This document shows, piece by piece, positions 1-9,334 of a stretch of 64,000 nucleotides of DNA. Within the stretch, counting starts at the first letter, position 1. The number at the start of each line of letters is the position of its first letter. The position numbers and the translations under genes are program-made. The notes under the pieces are model-generated. The model worked only from the letters and a program-made list of their open reading frames with translations. It was not told where the DNA came from and did not search any database. Origin of the DNA: Verrucomicrobia bacterium S94 (GTDB lineage Bacteria > Verrucomicrobiota > Kiritimatiellia > Kiritimatiellales > Pontiellaceae); NCBI GenBank assembly GCA_004299845.1, contig CP036201.1, forward strand, positions 1,860,001 to 1,924,000. Reading direction: 5' to 3'.

Positions 1-660
1 AGTACAGATGCCCGCCGCCCGGAACGGGATCTGCAGAAAAACCGGATTTCCAATCCCGCTTCCGTTTACGTTCCGGCTCAGAAAGCCATGCAGATGAGCA
101 GGTCCGACTATGATGCCGCATGCACATCTCTCTTAACCCGCGCCTCCGAACACGCAGGGGAAGGTGAAATGCTGGACGCCGCATGCCTGTTTTTAAGCGC
201 CGGACTTGCAACCGGTATACAGGATATGCCCGCCGCCTTTTTCGACTGGAAGGAAAGCATCATCGCCGACCCGGATGTGACAGCCATGTTTTCCGCACTC
301 TCCCCCCGGTCAGAGGAAGAAGCTGAAAAAGCCCTTGAAACCCTGGATAGACTCTATAACAAAACCGCTGACGGAAAATTCACACTCCTGATCTTTAAAG
401 CCAACATCCTTGAATCACTGGGAAAACCCGAAGAAGCGACCGAATGTTTTATCAAAGCACTCGGTCAGGAACCGGCCATTGTCGGCGCATGGAAAGACCT
501 TGGCAACATCTACTACAACATGTTCAACACACAGGAGGCATGGACATGCTGGGATACCGCACGCGCGCTCAATCCGCAACATCCCTTCCTCAAGGAAATC
601 CGGGAACTCGAACGATCCCTCGAAAAACAAAACCCCGGTTTCTTTCCGCCTTCCCCGTAA
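1..660 (+). CDS. TPR-repeat protein, C-terminal part (5' end outside window)
   Basis: The reading frame is open from the first base of the window, so this is the 3' end of a longer gene; an ATG at 88 is the first internal Met but has no clear Shine-Dalgarno. The last roughly 90 residues hold two tetratricopeptide-like helical pairs, seen as LGKPEEATECFIKAL and NIYYNMFNTQEAW followed by ALNP. TPRs mediate protein-protein contacts. The tail is Pro- and Phe-rich. No catalytic domain is visible in this part, so the role cannot be given. The neighbouring sulfatases are 0.5 kb away and probably form a separate unit. Confidence 0.7.
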   Translation, partial: STDARRPERDLQKNRISNPASVYVPAQKAMQMSRSDYDAACTSLLTRASEHAGEGEMLDAACLFLSAGLATGIQDMPAAFFDWKESIIADPDVTAMFSALSPRSEEEAEKALETLDRLYNKTADGKFTLLIFKANILESLGKPEEATECFIKALGQEPAIVGAWKDLGNIYYNMFNTQEAWTCWDTARALNPQHPFLKEIRELERSLEKQNPGFFPPSP

Positions 661-852
661 CCGCACCCTTGAAAGAGCATCATCGATAAAATCCGGCCCT
701 TTTCACACTTTCATATACAGAATCCGTACTTTTCAATATTTATCTTCCGCATTCACAGCCCCTTTCTCTTCCGGAATATCCCGTGTCTGAATGTCCACAC
801 ACAAATGCGTAAATAATTTCCAATCTCAGGAAAAATGAGAGATCATCGCTGA

Positions 853-1047
853 ATGATCACACTCACAAAAGTTTCCTATGTTCACGAAGCCGATTTTCTG
901 CGAATGAGACTCGAAGAAGCTGGTATCGAGTGTTTTATTCCGGACGAAAATTTAGCCGCTATTTATCCGCTTTACTCCGGGGCCATTGGCGGAATCCGCA
1001 TACAGGTTCATGAGAAAGATCTGGAGCGGGCAAGACAGCTCCTTTAA
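853..1047 (+). CDS. DUF2007-type small protein
   Basis: A 64-residue protein with the pattern of the DUF2007 family (putative signal-transducing, PII-like small fold): ITLTKVSYVHEADFLRMRLEEAGIECFI at the N-terminus, a GGIRIQV strand in the middle and a DLERARQLL helix at the end. Family members are single ferredoxin-like domains of 60-80 residues, so the length fits. The start overlaps an in-frame stop (TGAATG), which rules out a longer protein. A palindrome lies at 817-833 just upstream. Biochemical function is unknown. Confidence 0.7.
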   Translation: MITLTKVSYVHEADFLRMRLEEAGIECFIPDENLAAIYPLYSGAIGGIRIQVHEKDLERARQLL

Positions 1048-1157
1048 AGCCAGCCAACCCGTGGCAAAAAACTGCATGCATTTTACGGAATGCCGCATTT
1101 CGGGCTCGGTTTCATTTGCTATCTTTCAACCTTTGTAAAACCGGATTAAGGAATGGG

Positions 1158-2675
1158 ATGATGAAACACGCTCTGATTTTTACCGCCCTGCTGGCCACAG
1201 CCGGACTCGGCCGGGCAGCCGGCGATGAACGGCCGAACATTATCTGGCTGATGGCCGAGGATATGGGAACCGATCTGGAATGTTACGGCATGCCGGCCGT
1301 CAGAACACCGAACCTCAATAAAATGGCCGAAGAGGGTATTCTTTTTAAGCACGCCTACGTCGCCAACCCCATCTGCTCACCAAGCCGCTCCTCCATGATG
1401 GTCGGCTGCAACCAGACACTCTTCGACGCTCATCACCATCGCTCCAACCGCGACAAACCGATTCCGGAACCCTATAAACCGTTCACAGTTTTTCTGCGAG
1501 ATGCCGGCTATACCTGTATTCTCGGCAGCGAATATGTTCTCAGCAACGGCCGTAAAATCGACTGCAATTTCAAGCATGAACCAACCGGACCTTACGATGG
1601 AGTTGAGCACTTCGGCCTCTTTGACAAACTGGATGTGGCCACGCCTGAAGATCAGCCGTTTTTCCAGCAGATTCAGCACAAAGTGACGCATCGCGGTGAC
1701 TGGTGGAATAAAATCCGCAAGGAATCCAAACATCCGGTTTCCGTTGATGACGTGGTTCTGCCGCCCTGGATTGCGGATACGCCGGAAACGCGTTACGACT
1801 GGGCCGCCTATCTCGATACCGTTGAATATATGGACAACGAGGTCGGTATTATCCTTGAGGATTTAAAAACCAAAGGACTGGATAAAAATACCATCGTTGT
1901 TTTCATCGCCGACAACGGCCGCTGTAATCTCCGCGGCAAAGGCTATCTCCACGATACCGGAACCCATGTTCCCATGATTGTCTGGGGACCGGGACTCATT
2001 AAACCGGGTCAGGTTGTGGAGGACATTGTAATGACCACCGATATTACAGCAACCATTCTCAAACTGGCCGAAGCCGAAATGCCGGACTATCTCGATGGGA
2101 ACCCGATTTTCGGCGTCGAAACCCCGGTCTACCGCGAATATGCCCGTTCCGCCCGCGATATCTGGGACGAAATTGACGAATGCTCCCGCAGTATCACCAC
2201 TCGTAAATTCGCCTATATTAAAAACCATATGCCTGAAGTTCCGTGGGATGCCCACCAGGCCTATCTTGATTTGAACCGACCGGCAATCCACGTCATGCGC
2301 CGGCTCAAGGCCGAAGGAAAGCTCAGCGGCGCACCGCTGGCCTATATGGCGGACTCCAAGCCCCCGGAAGAACTCTACGATCTCGAAAAGGATCCGGATC
2401 AGCTCAATAACCTTGCCACAAACCCGGAATACGCCGAAGTGCTCAAAAAAATGCGTTCAATTGAACAAGAGTGGCAGGCCGCCAACCATGATATGGGACT
2501 GGCCGACCTAGGGCAACGCGTTCCGGAAATGACCATGGAATGGGCGGCGCAGACCGAAGCCGGTGTAAAAAAACGGGCCCCCGAACTCTGGAAACGACTG
2601 GAAGCCGGCGAGCTGATGGAAACCCAGCAATTTAAAAAATACCGCGATGACCACCAGAAAAAGAAAAAACAGTAA
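1158..2675 (+). CDS. Sulfatase 1, exported (heparan N-sulfatase-like S1 family)
   Basis: Formylglycine-dependent type I sulfatase of about 505 residues, predicted to remove sulfate esters or sulfamates from a polysaccharide outside the cytoplasm. It has a cleavable signal peptide (MMKHALIF... to about residue 20), the N-terminal metal site AEDMG, and the maturation motif C-S-P-S-R with the catalytic Cys near residue 73. The second metal site is ADNG, and the LYDLEKDPDQLNNL tail is typical of the family. The start was set at ATG 1158 (or 1161) because AAGGAA lies at 1148-1153; a longer reading from a TTG at 1116 has no ribosome site. The C-terminal PPEELYDLE pattern resembles sulfamidase-type (S1_8-like) members, which is tentative. 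It is first in a tight run of four genes. Confidence 0.9.
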   Translation: MMKHALIFTALLATAGLGRAAGDERPNIIWLMAEDMGTDLECYGMPAVRTPNLNKMAEEGILFKHAYVANPICSPSRSSMMVGCNQTLFDAHHHRSNRDKPIPEPYKPFTVFLRDAGYTCILGSEYVLSNGRKIDCNFKHEPTGPYDGVEHFGLFDKLDVATPEDQPFFQQIQHKVTHRGDWWNKIRKESKHPVSVDDVVLPPWIADTPETRYDWAAYLDTVEYMDNEVGIILEDLKTKGLDKNTIVVFIADNGRCNLRGKGYLHDTGTHVPMIVWGPGLIKPGQVVEDIVMTTDITATILKLAEAEMPDYLDGNPIFGVETPVYREYARSARDIWDEIDECSRSITTRKFAYIKNHMPEVPWDAHQAYLDLNRPAIHVMRRLKAEGKLSGAPLAYMADSKPPEELYDLEKDPDQLNNLATNPEYAEVLKKMRSIEQEWQAANHDMGLADLGQRVPEMTMEWAAQTEAGVKKRAPELWKRLEAGELMETQQFKKYRDDHQKKKKQ

Positions 2676-2676
2676 A

Positions 2677-4182
2677 ATGAAAACCATCATTAAATCCACC
2701 CTGCTCTCACTGTTTACGCTGTCAGCCGTTGCTCAATCGGCAGCGCCCCCGAATATTCTGTTCATTATTGCCGATGATGCATCAATGAACACCTTCGGGG
2801 CATATGGCGGCACCATGATTGAAACCCCGGCGTTTGACCGCCTCGCAGAAGGAGGTGCGATATTCAAACAGGCCTATAACTGCAATCCAAAATGTGCACC
2901 GGCACGGGCCTGTCTGGTCACCGGGCGCTACAGCTGGCAGCTTGGCGCTGCCGCGAACCACTGGCCGGAATTCCCTGCCGAATTCAAATTCTATCCACAC
3001 CTGCTGATGAAACACGGATTCCATGTGGGTTACACCGGAAAGGGCTGGGGACCGGGCTCCTATGCTACCGAACACAACCCGGCCGGACCGGCATATAACA
3101 ACCTTAAAGAAAAACCGCCGTATAAAGGAATCAATCCGGTCAATTATGCTGCAAATTTCGAAGTCTTTCTGGATGAGAAACCGGCGGAAACGCCGTTCTG
3201 CTTCTGGCTCGGAACCTATGAACCTCACCGGTTTTATGAAAAGGATTCCTGGAAACGTGCAGGCATGAAGCTGGAACAGGCGGAAGTACCGCCCTTCTAT
3301 CCGGACAATGAAACCATCCGTGGCGACCTGCTGGACTACGCGCTGGAAGTAAAACATTTCGATAAACACATCGGCCTGGCCATACGGGCCCTGGAAGAGC
3401 GGGGGCTTCTGGAAAACACCCTGATTCTGGTCACATCCGACCACGGAATGCCTTTCCCGCGGATAAAAGGCCAGATCTATGAAGAAGGTTTTCACGTTCC
3501 GCTCGTCGCCTATTGGAAAGGTGTCGTGAAACCCGGGCGGATCATTGATGATTTTGTCAGCTTCCCGGACGTCGCCCCGACCATCATGGAAGCTGTCGGA
3601 ATGCAGCCGCATGAACAGATGACCGGGAAAAGTTTTCTCGATCTACTGAAATCGGAGAAATCCGGACAGATTGACCCCTCCCGGAATTTCGTACTTCTTG
3701 GCAAAGAACGGCACGATACCGGCCGTGCCGATGGAAAAGGCGGAACCGATCTCGCCTATCCGGTGCGGGCTATCCGCACAAAAGATTTTCTCTATGTGCA
3801 TAATATCAAACCGGACCTCTGGCCCGCCGGAAATCCGGAATACGGCTGGCGTAATGTCGACAATAGCCCGACCAAATCCTATCTCACTGCGCTGCAGCCG
3901 GATGATCCTGAATATAAATTCTACGAAATGAGCTTCGGCAAACGCCCGGAGGAAGAACTCTACCAGATCCGGAAAGATCCGAACTGCATGAACAATCTCG
4001 CCGGGAACCCGGAATACGATGCCGTCAGAAAAGAACTGAGAGAACGTATGGAGAAAAAACTGACCGTGCAGGGTGATCCACGCACGCTGGGACAGGGCGA
4101 CATCTTTGATGCGTTTCCATATGCGGGAAAACAATTTGATTATCAAACCGGCAAACCGGTCCAGAACAGAAAGAAAAAATGA
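2677..4182 (+). CDS. Sulfatase 2, exported (N-sulfoglucosamine sulfohydrolase-like)
   Basis: Type I sulfatase of 501 residues with signal peptide (MKTIIKSTLLSLFTLSAVAQSA). The metal site is IADDA and the maturation motif C-A-P-A-R has its Cys near residue 73. It is followed by TGRYSWQLGAAANHWPEFP and TGKGWGPG, both very like heparan N-sulfatases (S1_8). The second metal site is SDHG. The start at 2677 lies one base past the stop of sulfatase 1, which implies translational coupling; an upstream in-frame ATG at 2647 is less likely because it would put a basic, lysine-rich stretch before the signal peptide. The substrate class (N- or O-sulfated amino sugar) is inferred from motif similarity only. 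Confidence 0.9.
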   Translation: MKTIIKSTLLSLFTLSAVAQSAAPPNILFIIADDASMNTFGAYGGTMIETPAFDRLAEGGAIFKQAYNCNPKCAPARACLVTGRYSWQLGAAANHWPEFPAEFKFYPHLLMKHGFHVGYTGKGWGPGSYATEHNPAGPAYNNLKEKPPYKGINPVNYAANFEVFLDEKPAETPFCFWLGTYEPHRFYEKDSWKRAGMKLEQAEVPPFYPDNETIRGDLLDYALEVKHFDKHIGLAIRALEERGLLENTLILVTSDHGMPFPRIKGQIYEEGFHVPLVAYWKGVVKPGRIIDDFVSFPDVAPTIMEAVGMQPHEQMTGKSFLDLLKSEKSGQIDPSRNFVLLGKERHDTGRADGKGGTDLAYPVRAIRTKDFLYVHNIKPDLWPAGNPEYGWRNVDNSPTKSYLTALQPDDPEYKFYEMSFGKRPEEELYQIRKDPNCMNNLAGNPEYDAVRKELRERMEKKLTVQGDPRTLGQGDIFDAFPYAGKQFDYQTGKPVQNRKKK

Positions 4183-5561
4183 TGAAAAAAACACTTCTCC
4201 TCTCCCTGCTGGCACTATCCTCTCAGACTTTTTCCGGGGCCAACCCGCCCCGTCCACAGCCCAACATTGTTCTGTTTTTTGTGGACGATATGGGCTGGGC
4301 CGACCTCGGCTACCGGCAGCCTGAAGTATTTGAAACCCCCAACATCGACCGGCTGGCCGAACAGAGCGTCGATTTTCAGCAGGCCTATATCGCCTGCCCC
4401 ACCTGCAGCCCCAGCCGCAGCACACTCGTGACCGGCAAACACCCGGCCCGCCTCGAAATCGTGCGCCATATTCCCACCGGCTCCCGTAAACACCCTGAAT
4501 TCGATAAATACGGCCGCACCGAACAGGAGTACAGCTTCTGGGAAACAGACCCCGCACATTTCCCGGTCCGGAACTGGCTGCCCAAAGAACACATCACCTA
4601 TGCCGAAGCCCTGCAAGAACTCGGTTATTACAACCTGTTTGTTGGCAAATGGCATCTCGGCCATGAACCTTATCATCCCGTCCATCAAGGCTGGGATAAA
4701 CAGATCGGCACTTCCAACTGGGGTCATCCTAATTCCGGGTACAACGCTCCCTTCTTTAAAAATTCCGATGTTTATGCCGATGTTAAAGAAGGCTATCTCA
4801 CAGACAAACTGACCGAAGACACCATTCAGTGGCTTGAAAATTATGATCAGAAAAAACCCTTCATGATTTCGCTCTGGTATTATGCGGTCCACAGTCCGTT
4901 TGACGGTCGTCCGGATTACGTAAAACACTTTGAGGCCAAAGGGATTGAAGGAAAATATGCGCATTACGCCGCCATGGTCAAATCCGTCGATGACTCGATC
5001 GGTCGGATCCGCAAGGTCCTGAAAGACAAAGGGGTCGACGACAACACCATTATCATTTTCCTGTCTGACCAGGGCGGTGCATTCGATAACCCGCCTTTCC
5101 ACGGCGGAAAAAAACTCGATACCCTTTATGAGGGCGGCGCACGCGTTCCCTTCCTGTTCTACTGGCCGGGCGTAACCAAAGCCGGAAAAAATCAGAGTAT
5201 CGTACAGTCTACCGATCTTTTCCCGACACTGATCGAAATCGCCGGCGGAAATCCGGATAAATTTGATGATCTGGACGGGGTTTCACTGAAAGAGACCATC
5301 GAGAAAAACAGCACATTGAACCGCGGCGAACCCATCTTCGGCTTCCGCGCCTACGAAGACCTCTATGCTTCCGTACGCGAAGGCGACTGGAAACTGCTCG
5401 CCTACCGCTCCGGTACCCTCAAGCTGTACAATATTGCACAGGATACCGGAGAGACTAACGATCTCGCCTCTTCCCTTCCCGAAAAGGTGAAAGAACTCAA
5501 AGCCAAGCTGATTGACTGGGAAAAGGAGATGAACGTCGAAAAATATTCCGGTGTACAGTAG
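4179..5561 (+). CDS. Sulfatase 3, exported (arylsulfatase A-like, S1_16-like)
   Basis: Type I sulfatase of 460 residues overlapping the previous gene by four bases (ATGA), so translation is coupled. Signal peptide to about residue 20; metal site FVDDMGW; maturation motif C-S-P-S-R with Cys near residue 76; GKWHLGH and the LYEGGARVPFLFYWPG strand are family hallmarks. Odd point: the second metal/active-site segment reads SDQGG where most sulfatases have SDNGG or DHG, an Asn-to-Gln change. The rest of the site, including the following HGGKK segment, is kept, so the enzyme may still be active. The exact sulfated substrate is unknown. Confidence 0.9.
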   Translation: MMKKTLLLSLLALSSQTFSGANPPRPQPNIVLFFVDDMGWADLGYRQPEVFETPNIDRLAEQSVDFQQAYIACPTCSPSRSTLVTGKHPARLEIVRHIPTGSRKHPEFDKYGRTEQEYSFWETDPAHFPVRNWLPKEHITYAEALQELGYYNLFVGKWHLGHEPYHPVHQGWDKQIGTSNWGHPNSGYNAPFFKNSDVYADVKEGYLTDKLTEDTIQWLENYDQKKPFMISLWYYAVHSPFDGRPDYVKHFEAKGIEGKYAHYAAMVKSVDDSIGRIRKVLKDKGVDDNTIIIFLSDQGGAFDNPPFHGGKKLDTLYEGGARVPFLFYWPGVTKAGKNQSIVQSTDLFPTLIEIAGGNPDKFDDLDGVSLKETIEKNSTLNRGEPIFGFRAYEDLYASVREGDWKLLAYRSGTLKLYNIAQDTGETNDLASSLPEKVKELKAKLIDWEKEMNVEKYSGVQ

Positions 5562-6452
5562 ATGAAACTGCTTTCCTCAATCTTTATCATGGCCAGTGCC
5601 TGTACCTTTGCCGGAGGCCCCGTTCAAGTGCTTTTTCTTGGCGGACAATCCAATATGGGCGGGCACGGAAACTATGATGCGCTCTCTGAAAACGACCGGA
5701 GCCGCATCGAAGCTGTCGCCCCCCGCGTAATGCTCAGTCGGAACGGCGGCCCTGCAACCCCACTTGCCCCGCTTGCATCTGAATATGCGCTGAAAAAACG
5801 CGGATTCATCAATTGTTTTGGCCCGGAGATGTTTATCGGTCTGACACTGGCTGAAAAAAATCCTGATCAGGAATTTCTGTTGATTAAAATCGCTCAAGGC
5901 GGAACTGCGCTCTATGGAGCCTGGAATCCGGAATGGTCAGAGGAAAAAGCAAAAGCCGTCGAGGCCGGACCCCGCAAACAGCAGATGAAACTCTATCAGC
6001 AGCATATCAGTGTCATCCAAGAAAACCTGGCGCAGCTGGAGGCTCAAGGACGGAAATATAACCTCATCGGCATGGTCTGGATGCAGGGTGAAAATGATGC
6101 GGCAAAAGAAATCTCTGCGCGCAGCTATAAGGCCAATTTGAAAAAATTAATCGCCGGTTACCGCAACACTTTCAACCAGCCCGACCTGCCGTTTATTGCC
6201 GGACAAATCAACTCCCGCTATGGAGATTTTGAAGAAGGCCCCGCCATGGTACGACAAGCGTTTATCGATGTTGCTGACGATGATGCTCTGGTGAAAGTCA
6301 TCCGAACTGTGCCCCGTCCACCGTGGAACGATTTCCCGAAGCATGAGGACCAGGTTCACTACAATACTATCGGTCAGAAGCGCCTTGGCCTGGCCATGGC
6401 CGACGCGCTGCTTGCACTCCAGCAGGAGCAAATAGAATCAACCAATCAATAA
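5562..6452 (+). CDS. SASA-domain carbohydrate esterase (sialate O-acetylesterase-like), exported
   Basis: A 296-residue SGNH-type esterase of the SASA family. It shows a short signal peptide (to about residue 18), the nucleophile block GGQSNM at about residue 27, the middle block WMQGENDA, and the catalytic Asp-His block DQVHYN near residue 265. Such enzymes remove O-acetyl groups from sugars. It starts directly after the stop of sulfatase 3 with no spacer, so it is the fourth gene of one operon; the context points to joint removal of sulfate and acyl groups from the same glycan. The 230 bases that follow hold no gene I can support. Confidence 0.85.
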   Translation: MKLLSSIFIMASACTFAGGPVQVLFLGGQSNMGGHGNYDALSENDRSRIEAVAPRVMLSRNGGPATPLAPLASEYALKKRGFINCFGPEMFIGLTLAEKNPDQEFLLIKIAQGGTALYGAWNPEWSEEKAKAVEAGPRKQQMKLYQQHISVIQENLAQLEAQGRKYNLIGMVWMQGENDAAKEISARSYKANLKKLIAGYRNTFNQPDLPFIAGQINSRYGDFEEGPAMVRQAFIDVADDDALVKVIRTVPRPPWNDFPKHEDQVHYNTIGQKRLGLAMADALLALQQEQIESTNQ

Positions 6453-6682
6453 ACCTGAGCTCTCACCCTCGACATCCGTTACCAAAACACGTCATCCGAT
6501 AAGACCGTTGGTCACAACAACATCCGATCTTTTCCGGGTGGCCGCATTTTTAACGATCTTAAAGAAACGCGAGGAAACAGCCCATCTACGCCGTTATCGG
6601 ACATAATCTTTACGTGATATCTGATATTTTGATCTCTGCTCTTCGGTTATTCTGACACACTTAATCAATATAAAGGATTGTC

Positions 6683-8107
6683 ATGAAAACATTACATCTT
6701 GTGGTGATTGTTCTGATTACATGTATTCAGACCATGGCCGAAAAACCGAATATTATCCTATTCGTCTCCGATGACCACGGTCTTGATGCACTAGGTTGTT
6801 ATGGTAATCCTATTATTAAAACGCCCAATATGGACCGACTTGCAGCCGATGGTGTCCGTTTCACCCGGGCCTACTGCACCAGCGCCAGCTGTGCGGCCAG
6901 CCGCTCCGTCATCCTGACCGGGCAATTCGGTCATGCCTCCGGCTCCTACGGTCATGTGCACGATTATCACCACTTCAGCACGTTCGACACTGTAAAGTCA
7001 CTGCCTGTTATGCTCTCCGAAGCGGGTTATCATACCGCTCAGATCGGCAAATACCACGTGGCGCCCGAATCGGTATATAAATTTGATATCCGCTATGAAT
7101 GTGATCCGAGATCCACTATCGAAATGGCGGAAACCGTCACACCCTCCATACAGCAGAATAAACCGTTCTTTCTCTATTTCTGCCCCGACGACCCCCATCG
7201 CGGTCATCCGTTCACCCCCGACCCCTGGGATGCACCGAATTCTTTTGGAAACAAAGCAGAACCCTATCCCGGCGAAACCATCGTTAAATATGATCCGAAA
7301 GAAGTCATAGTCCCTCCCTTTCTGCCGGATACCCGCGAATGCCGTGAAGAACTGGCCCAGTATTATCAATCCATCAGCCGCATCGATCAGGGACTCGGCA
7401 GACTGCTGAAGATCCTTGAAGAATCCGGAAAAGCTGATAACACCGTTATTATTTATATCTCCGATAACGGTATCGCTTTCCCCGGGGCCAAAACAACGGT
7501 ATACGAACCAGGCATTAAACTCCCCTGTATCGTCAAGGATCCCCGAAGCGATTTTAAAGGCCGGATCAACAACTGCATGATCTCCTGGGTCGATCTCACC
7601 CCCACCATTCTCGACTTCGCTAACGTGGCTTTTGACAAAAAGCGTTTCCACGGTCGATCCTTTGTTCCCGTTCTCGGCAAACAAAACGACAAGGATTGGA
7701 ACACCATTTATGCCGCACATAATTTCCATGAACTGACCATGTACTATCCCATGCGCGTCATTCGCGAAAACAACATGAAGCTGATCTGGAATATCGCCTA
7801 TGGCCTGAAATACCCGTTTGCATCCGATCTATGGGCGGCCTCCACCTGGCAGAGCGTATACCGGAATAAGGGCGAATACTTCGGGCACCGAAAAGTGCAG
7901 GACTATCTCTACCGTCCTGAGTTTGAACTTTATGATCTGGAAAAAGATCCGGAGGAAAGCAATAACCTTGCTGACAACCCGGAGTATGCCGACCAACTGG
8001 AAAGTATGAAGAAAAAAATACAGGCCTTCCAGCTGGACACCAATGATCCCTGGCAGATTATCTGGGGGAACAAATCCAGGATGCAGGGCACCGGTGTGAA
8101 TTTATAG
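6683..8107 (+). CDS. Sulfatase 4, exported
   Basis: Type I sulfatase of 474 residues with signal peptide (cleavage near residue 19). Metal site VSDDHG; maturation motif C-A-A-S-R with Cys near residue 70, the Ala-containing variant of C-x-P/A-x-R; second metal site SDNG; tail FELYDLEKDPEESNNL. A good ribosome site (AAAGGA, 6672-6677) precedes the ATG, and the 230-base gap before it suggests its own promoter. The CAASR motif and the GQFGHASGSYGH segment resemble sulfamidase-like members, but the substrate is not certain. It converges with the next gene with only 33 bases between stops. Confidence 0.9.
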   Translation: MKTLHLVVIVLITCIQTMAEKPNIILFVSDDHGLDALGCYGNPIIKTPNMDRLAADGVRFTRAYCTSASCAASRSVILTGQFGHASGSYGHVHDYHHFSTFDTVKSLPVMLSEAGYHTAQIGKYHVAPESVYKFDIRYECDPRSTIEMAETVTPSIQQNKPFFLYFCPDDPHRGHPFTPDPWDAPNSFGNKAEPYPGETIVKYDPKEVIVPPFLPDTRECREELAQYYQSISRIDQGLGRLLKILEESGKADNTVIIYISDNGIAFPGAKTTVYEPGIKLPCIVKDPRSDFKGRINNCMISWVDLTPTILDFANVAFDKKRFHGRSFVPVLGKQNDKDWNTIYAAHNFHELTMYYPMRVIRENNMKLIWNIAYGLKYPFASDLWAASTWQSVYRNKGEYFGHRKVQDYLYRPEFELYDLEKDPEESNNLADNPEYADQLESMKKKIQAFQLDTNDPWQIIWGNKSRMQGTGVNL

Positions 8108-8140
8108 GTCTTTCCGGAAATCACCGGATCGGCCCGTCCT

Positions 8141-9298
8141 TCAAACCGGAGCCAACGCCACCTTCCGCCCGACCACCTGCAGATTATCGTTCAGCTCCGT
8201 TTCATTTTCCATCTGGGAAACACAGCAGGAAAGATGCGGGTTCTGCAGCGCCCAGAGATAGGATTTGGCAAACAGAGAAAGGTGTTCATCCGGGAGCGTG
8301 GCATTCAGCTTTTCTGCCCGCCACGGCGGCTGATTTCTCATACTGAACAGTTTTGCCACTTTCATGGCAATGAGACCCATGCCGGACTGATGAGCACTAT
8401 AAATCGCCGAATCCAATGCCGCATGGTTGGCAATGTTATAGGCAAACATCGCCACATCATAAAAACCGACCCGCGAAGCATTCAGCAGATTCCCGGTGAC
8501 ATCGTTATGAAAAGATACTGCCGATGCCCGGATCATTCCTTTCTGCTTAAATTCAGAAAAAAGCTCTTCCACAAGGTCATCCATCAGTTCCGGCAGAGCG
8601 GAACCGTGCGGCAGATACAGCACATCAACATAATCGCTCTGCAGCCGTTGCAGCGATTCTTCCAACAGCTTATGCGCGTTCGCCTTGATGCGTTTCCGCC
8701 ACGCATCGGTCATACCGTATTCTTTGAGAACCACATAGCGCAGATAGGCCTTATCAAACTGCTTCTCCTGACCTCCGAAATAGTTGATATGATATCCCGG
8801 CCGCTTCACCGTTCGTTCTGCCAGCAGATCCTGCGATGCTTTCCGCAGTTGCTCCTGCCGGGCGGCAGGCAGTCCCTTCAGAATTTCCTGAACACACCGC
8901 TCAACCATGCCGTAATAGGCACTCAGTTTGGTGGACACAAAGATACGGTCCCGGTTCCCGGACTGCCTTAAATAGCGCCCGATATTTGCCTCCACTCCAC
9001 CCTGACTATAGGCCGAAGCGCAATCGAAATAGTTAACCCCGCGCTCCAGACTCCGGTCAAACAGCGGATAGCTGTCCGGCGAGGTAAACGGAAAAGTCCC
9101 CAGAACGATTTCCGAAACCATGAACCCGGTACGGCCCAATGGCCGATAACTCATGCCTTCGATTTTATTCCGCCACTCCACGGCACCGGCATCTGCCGGA
9201 GTCGCACGGACTGCAGTAGGGCTGATCGACCCGATCAGCGGGATCGAAGAAGCGGATGTTCGTAAAAATGACCGACGGGTTTCAGGTGACAGGCTCAT
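8141..9298 (-). CDS. Aldo/keto reductase with Tat signal
   Basis: A 385-residue aldo/keto reductase. The N-terminus carries a twin-arginine signal (RRSFLRT followed by a short hydrophobic stretch), so a periplasmic location is likely. The catalytic tetrad is visible: Asp and Tyr in DCASAYSQGG, Lys in STKLSAYYG, His in YLPHG. Between Lys and His there is an insert of roughly 70 residues (helical, Lys/Arg-rich) not present in minimal AKRs. Tat export fits delivery of a folded NAD(P)-binding enzyme. The substrate is unknown; next to a GH2 enzyme it probably acts on a sugar or sugar derivative. Confidence 0.8.
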   Translation of the reverse strand: MSLSPETRRSFLRTSASSIPLIGSISPTAVRATPADAGAVEWRNKIEGMSYRPLGRTGFMVSEIVLGTFPFTSPDSYPLFDRSLERGVNYFDCASAYSQGGVEANIGRYLRQSGNRDRIFVSTKLSAYYGMVERCVQEILKGLPAARQEQLRKASQDLLAERTVKRPGYHINYFGGQEKQFDKAYLRYVVLKEYGMTDAWRKRIKANAHKLLEESLQRLQSDYVDVLYLPHGSALPELMDDLVEELFSEFKQKGMIRASAVSFHNDVTGNLLNASRVGFYDVAMFAYNIANHAALDSAIYSAHQSGMGLIAMKVAKLFSMRNQPPWRAEKLNATLPDEHLSLFAKSYLWALQNPHLSCCVSQMENETELNDNLQVVGRKVALAPV

Positions 9299-9334
9299 AA
9301 AGGGAAGCTAATCGATCACCTTTTACACATCAAC

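Noticed and set aside
8112-8130. TCCGG/CCGGA hairpin between convergent sulfatase 4 and AKR genes
   Set aside because: Only five base pairs and no T run on either strand; too weak to call a terminator.
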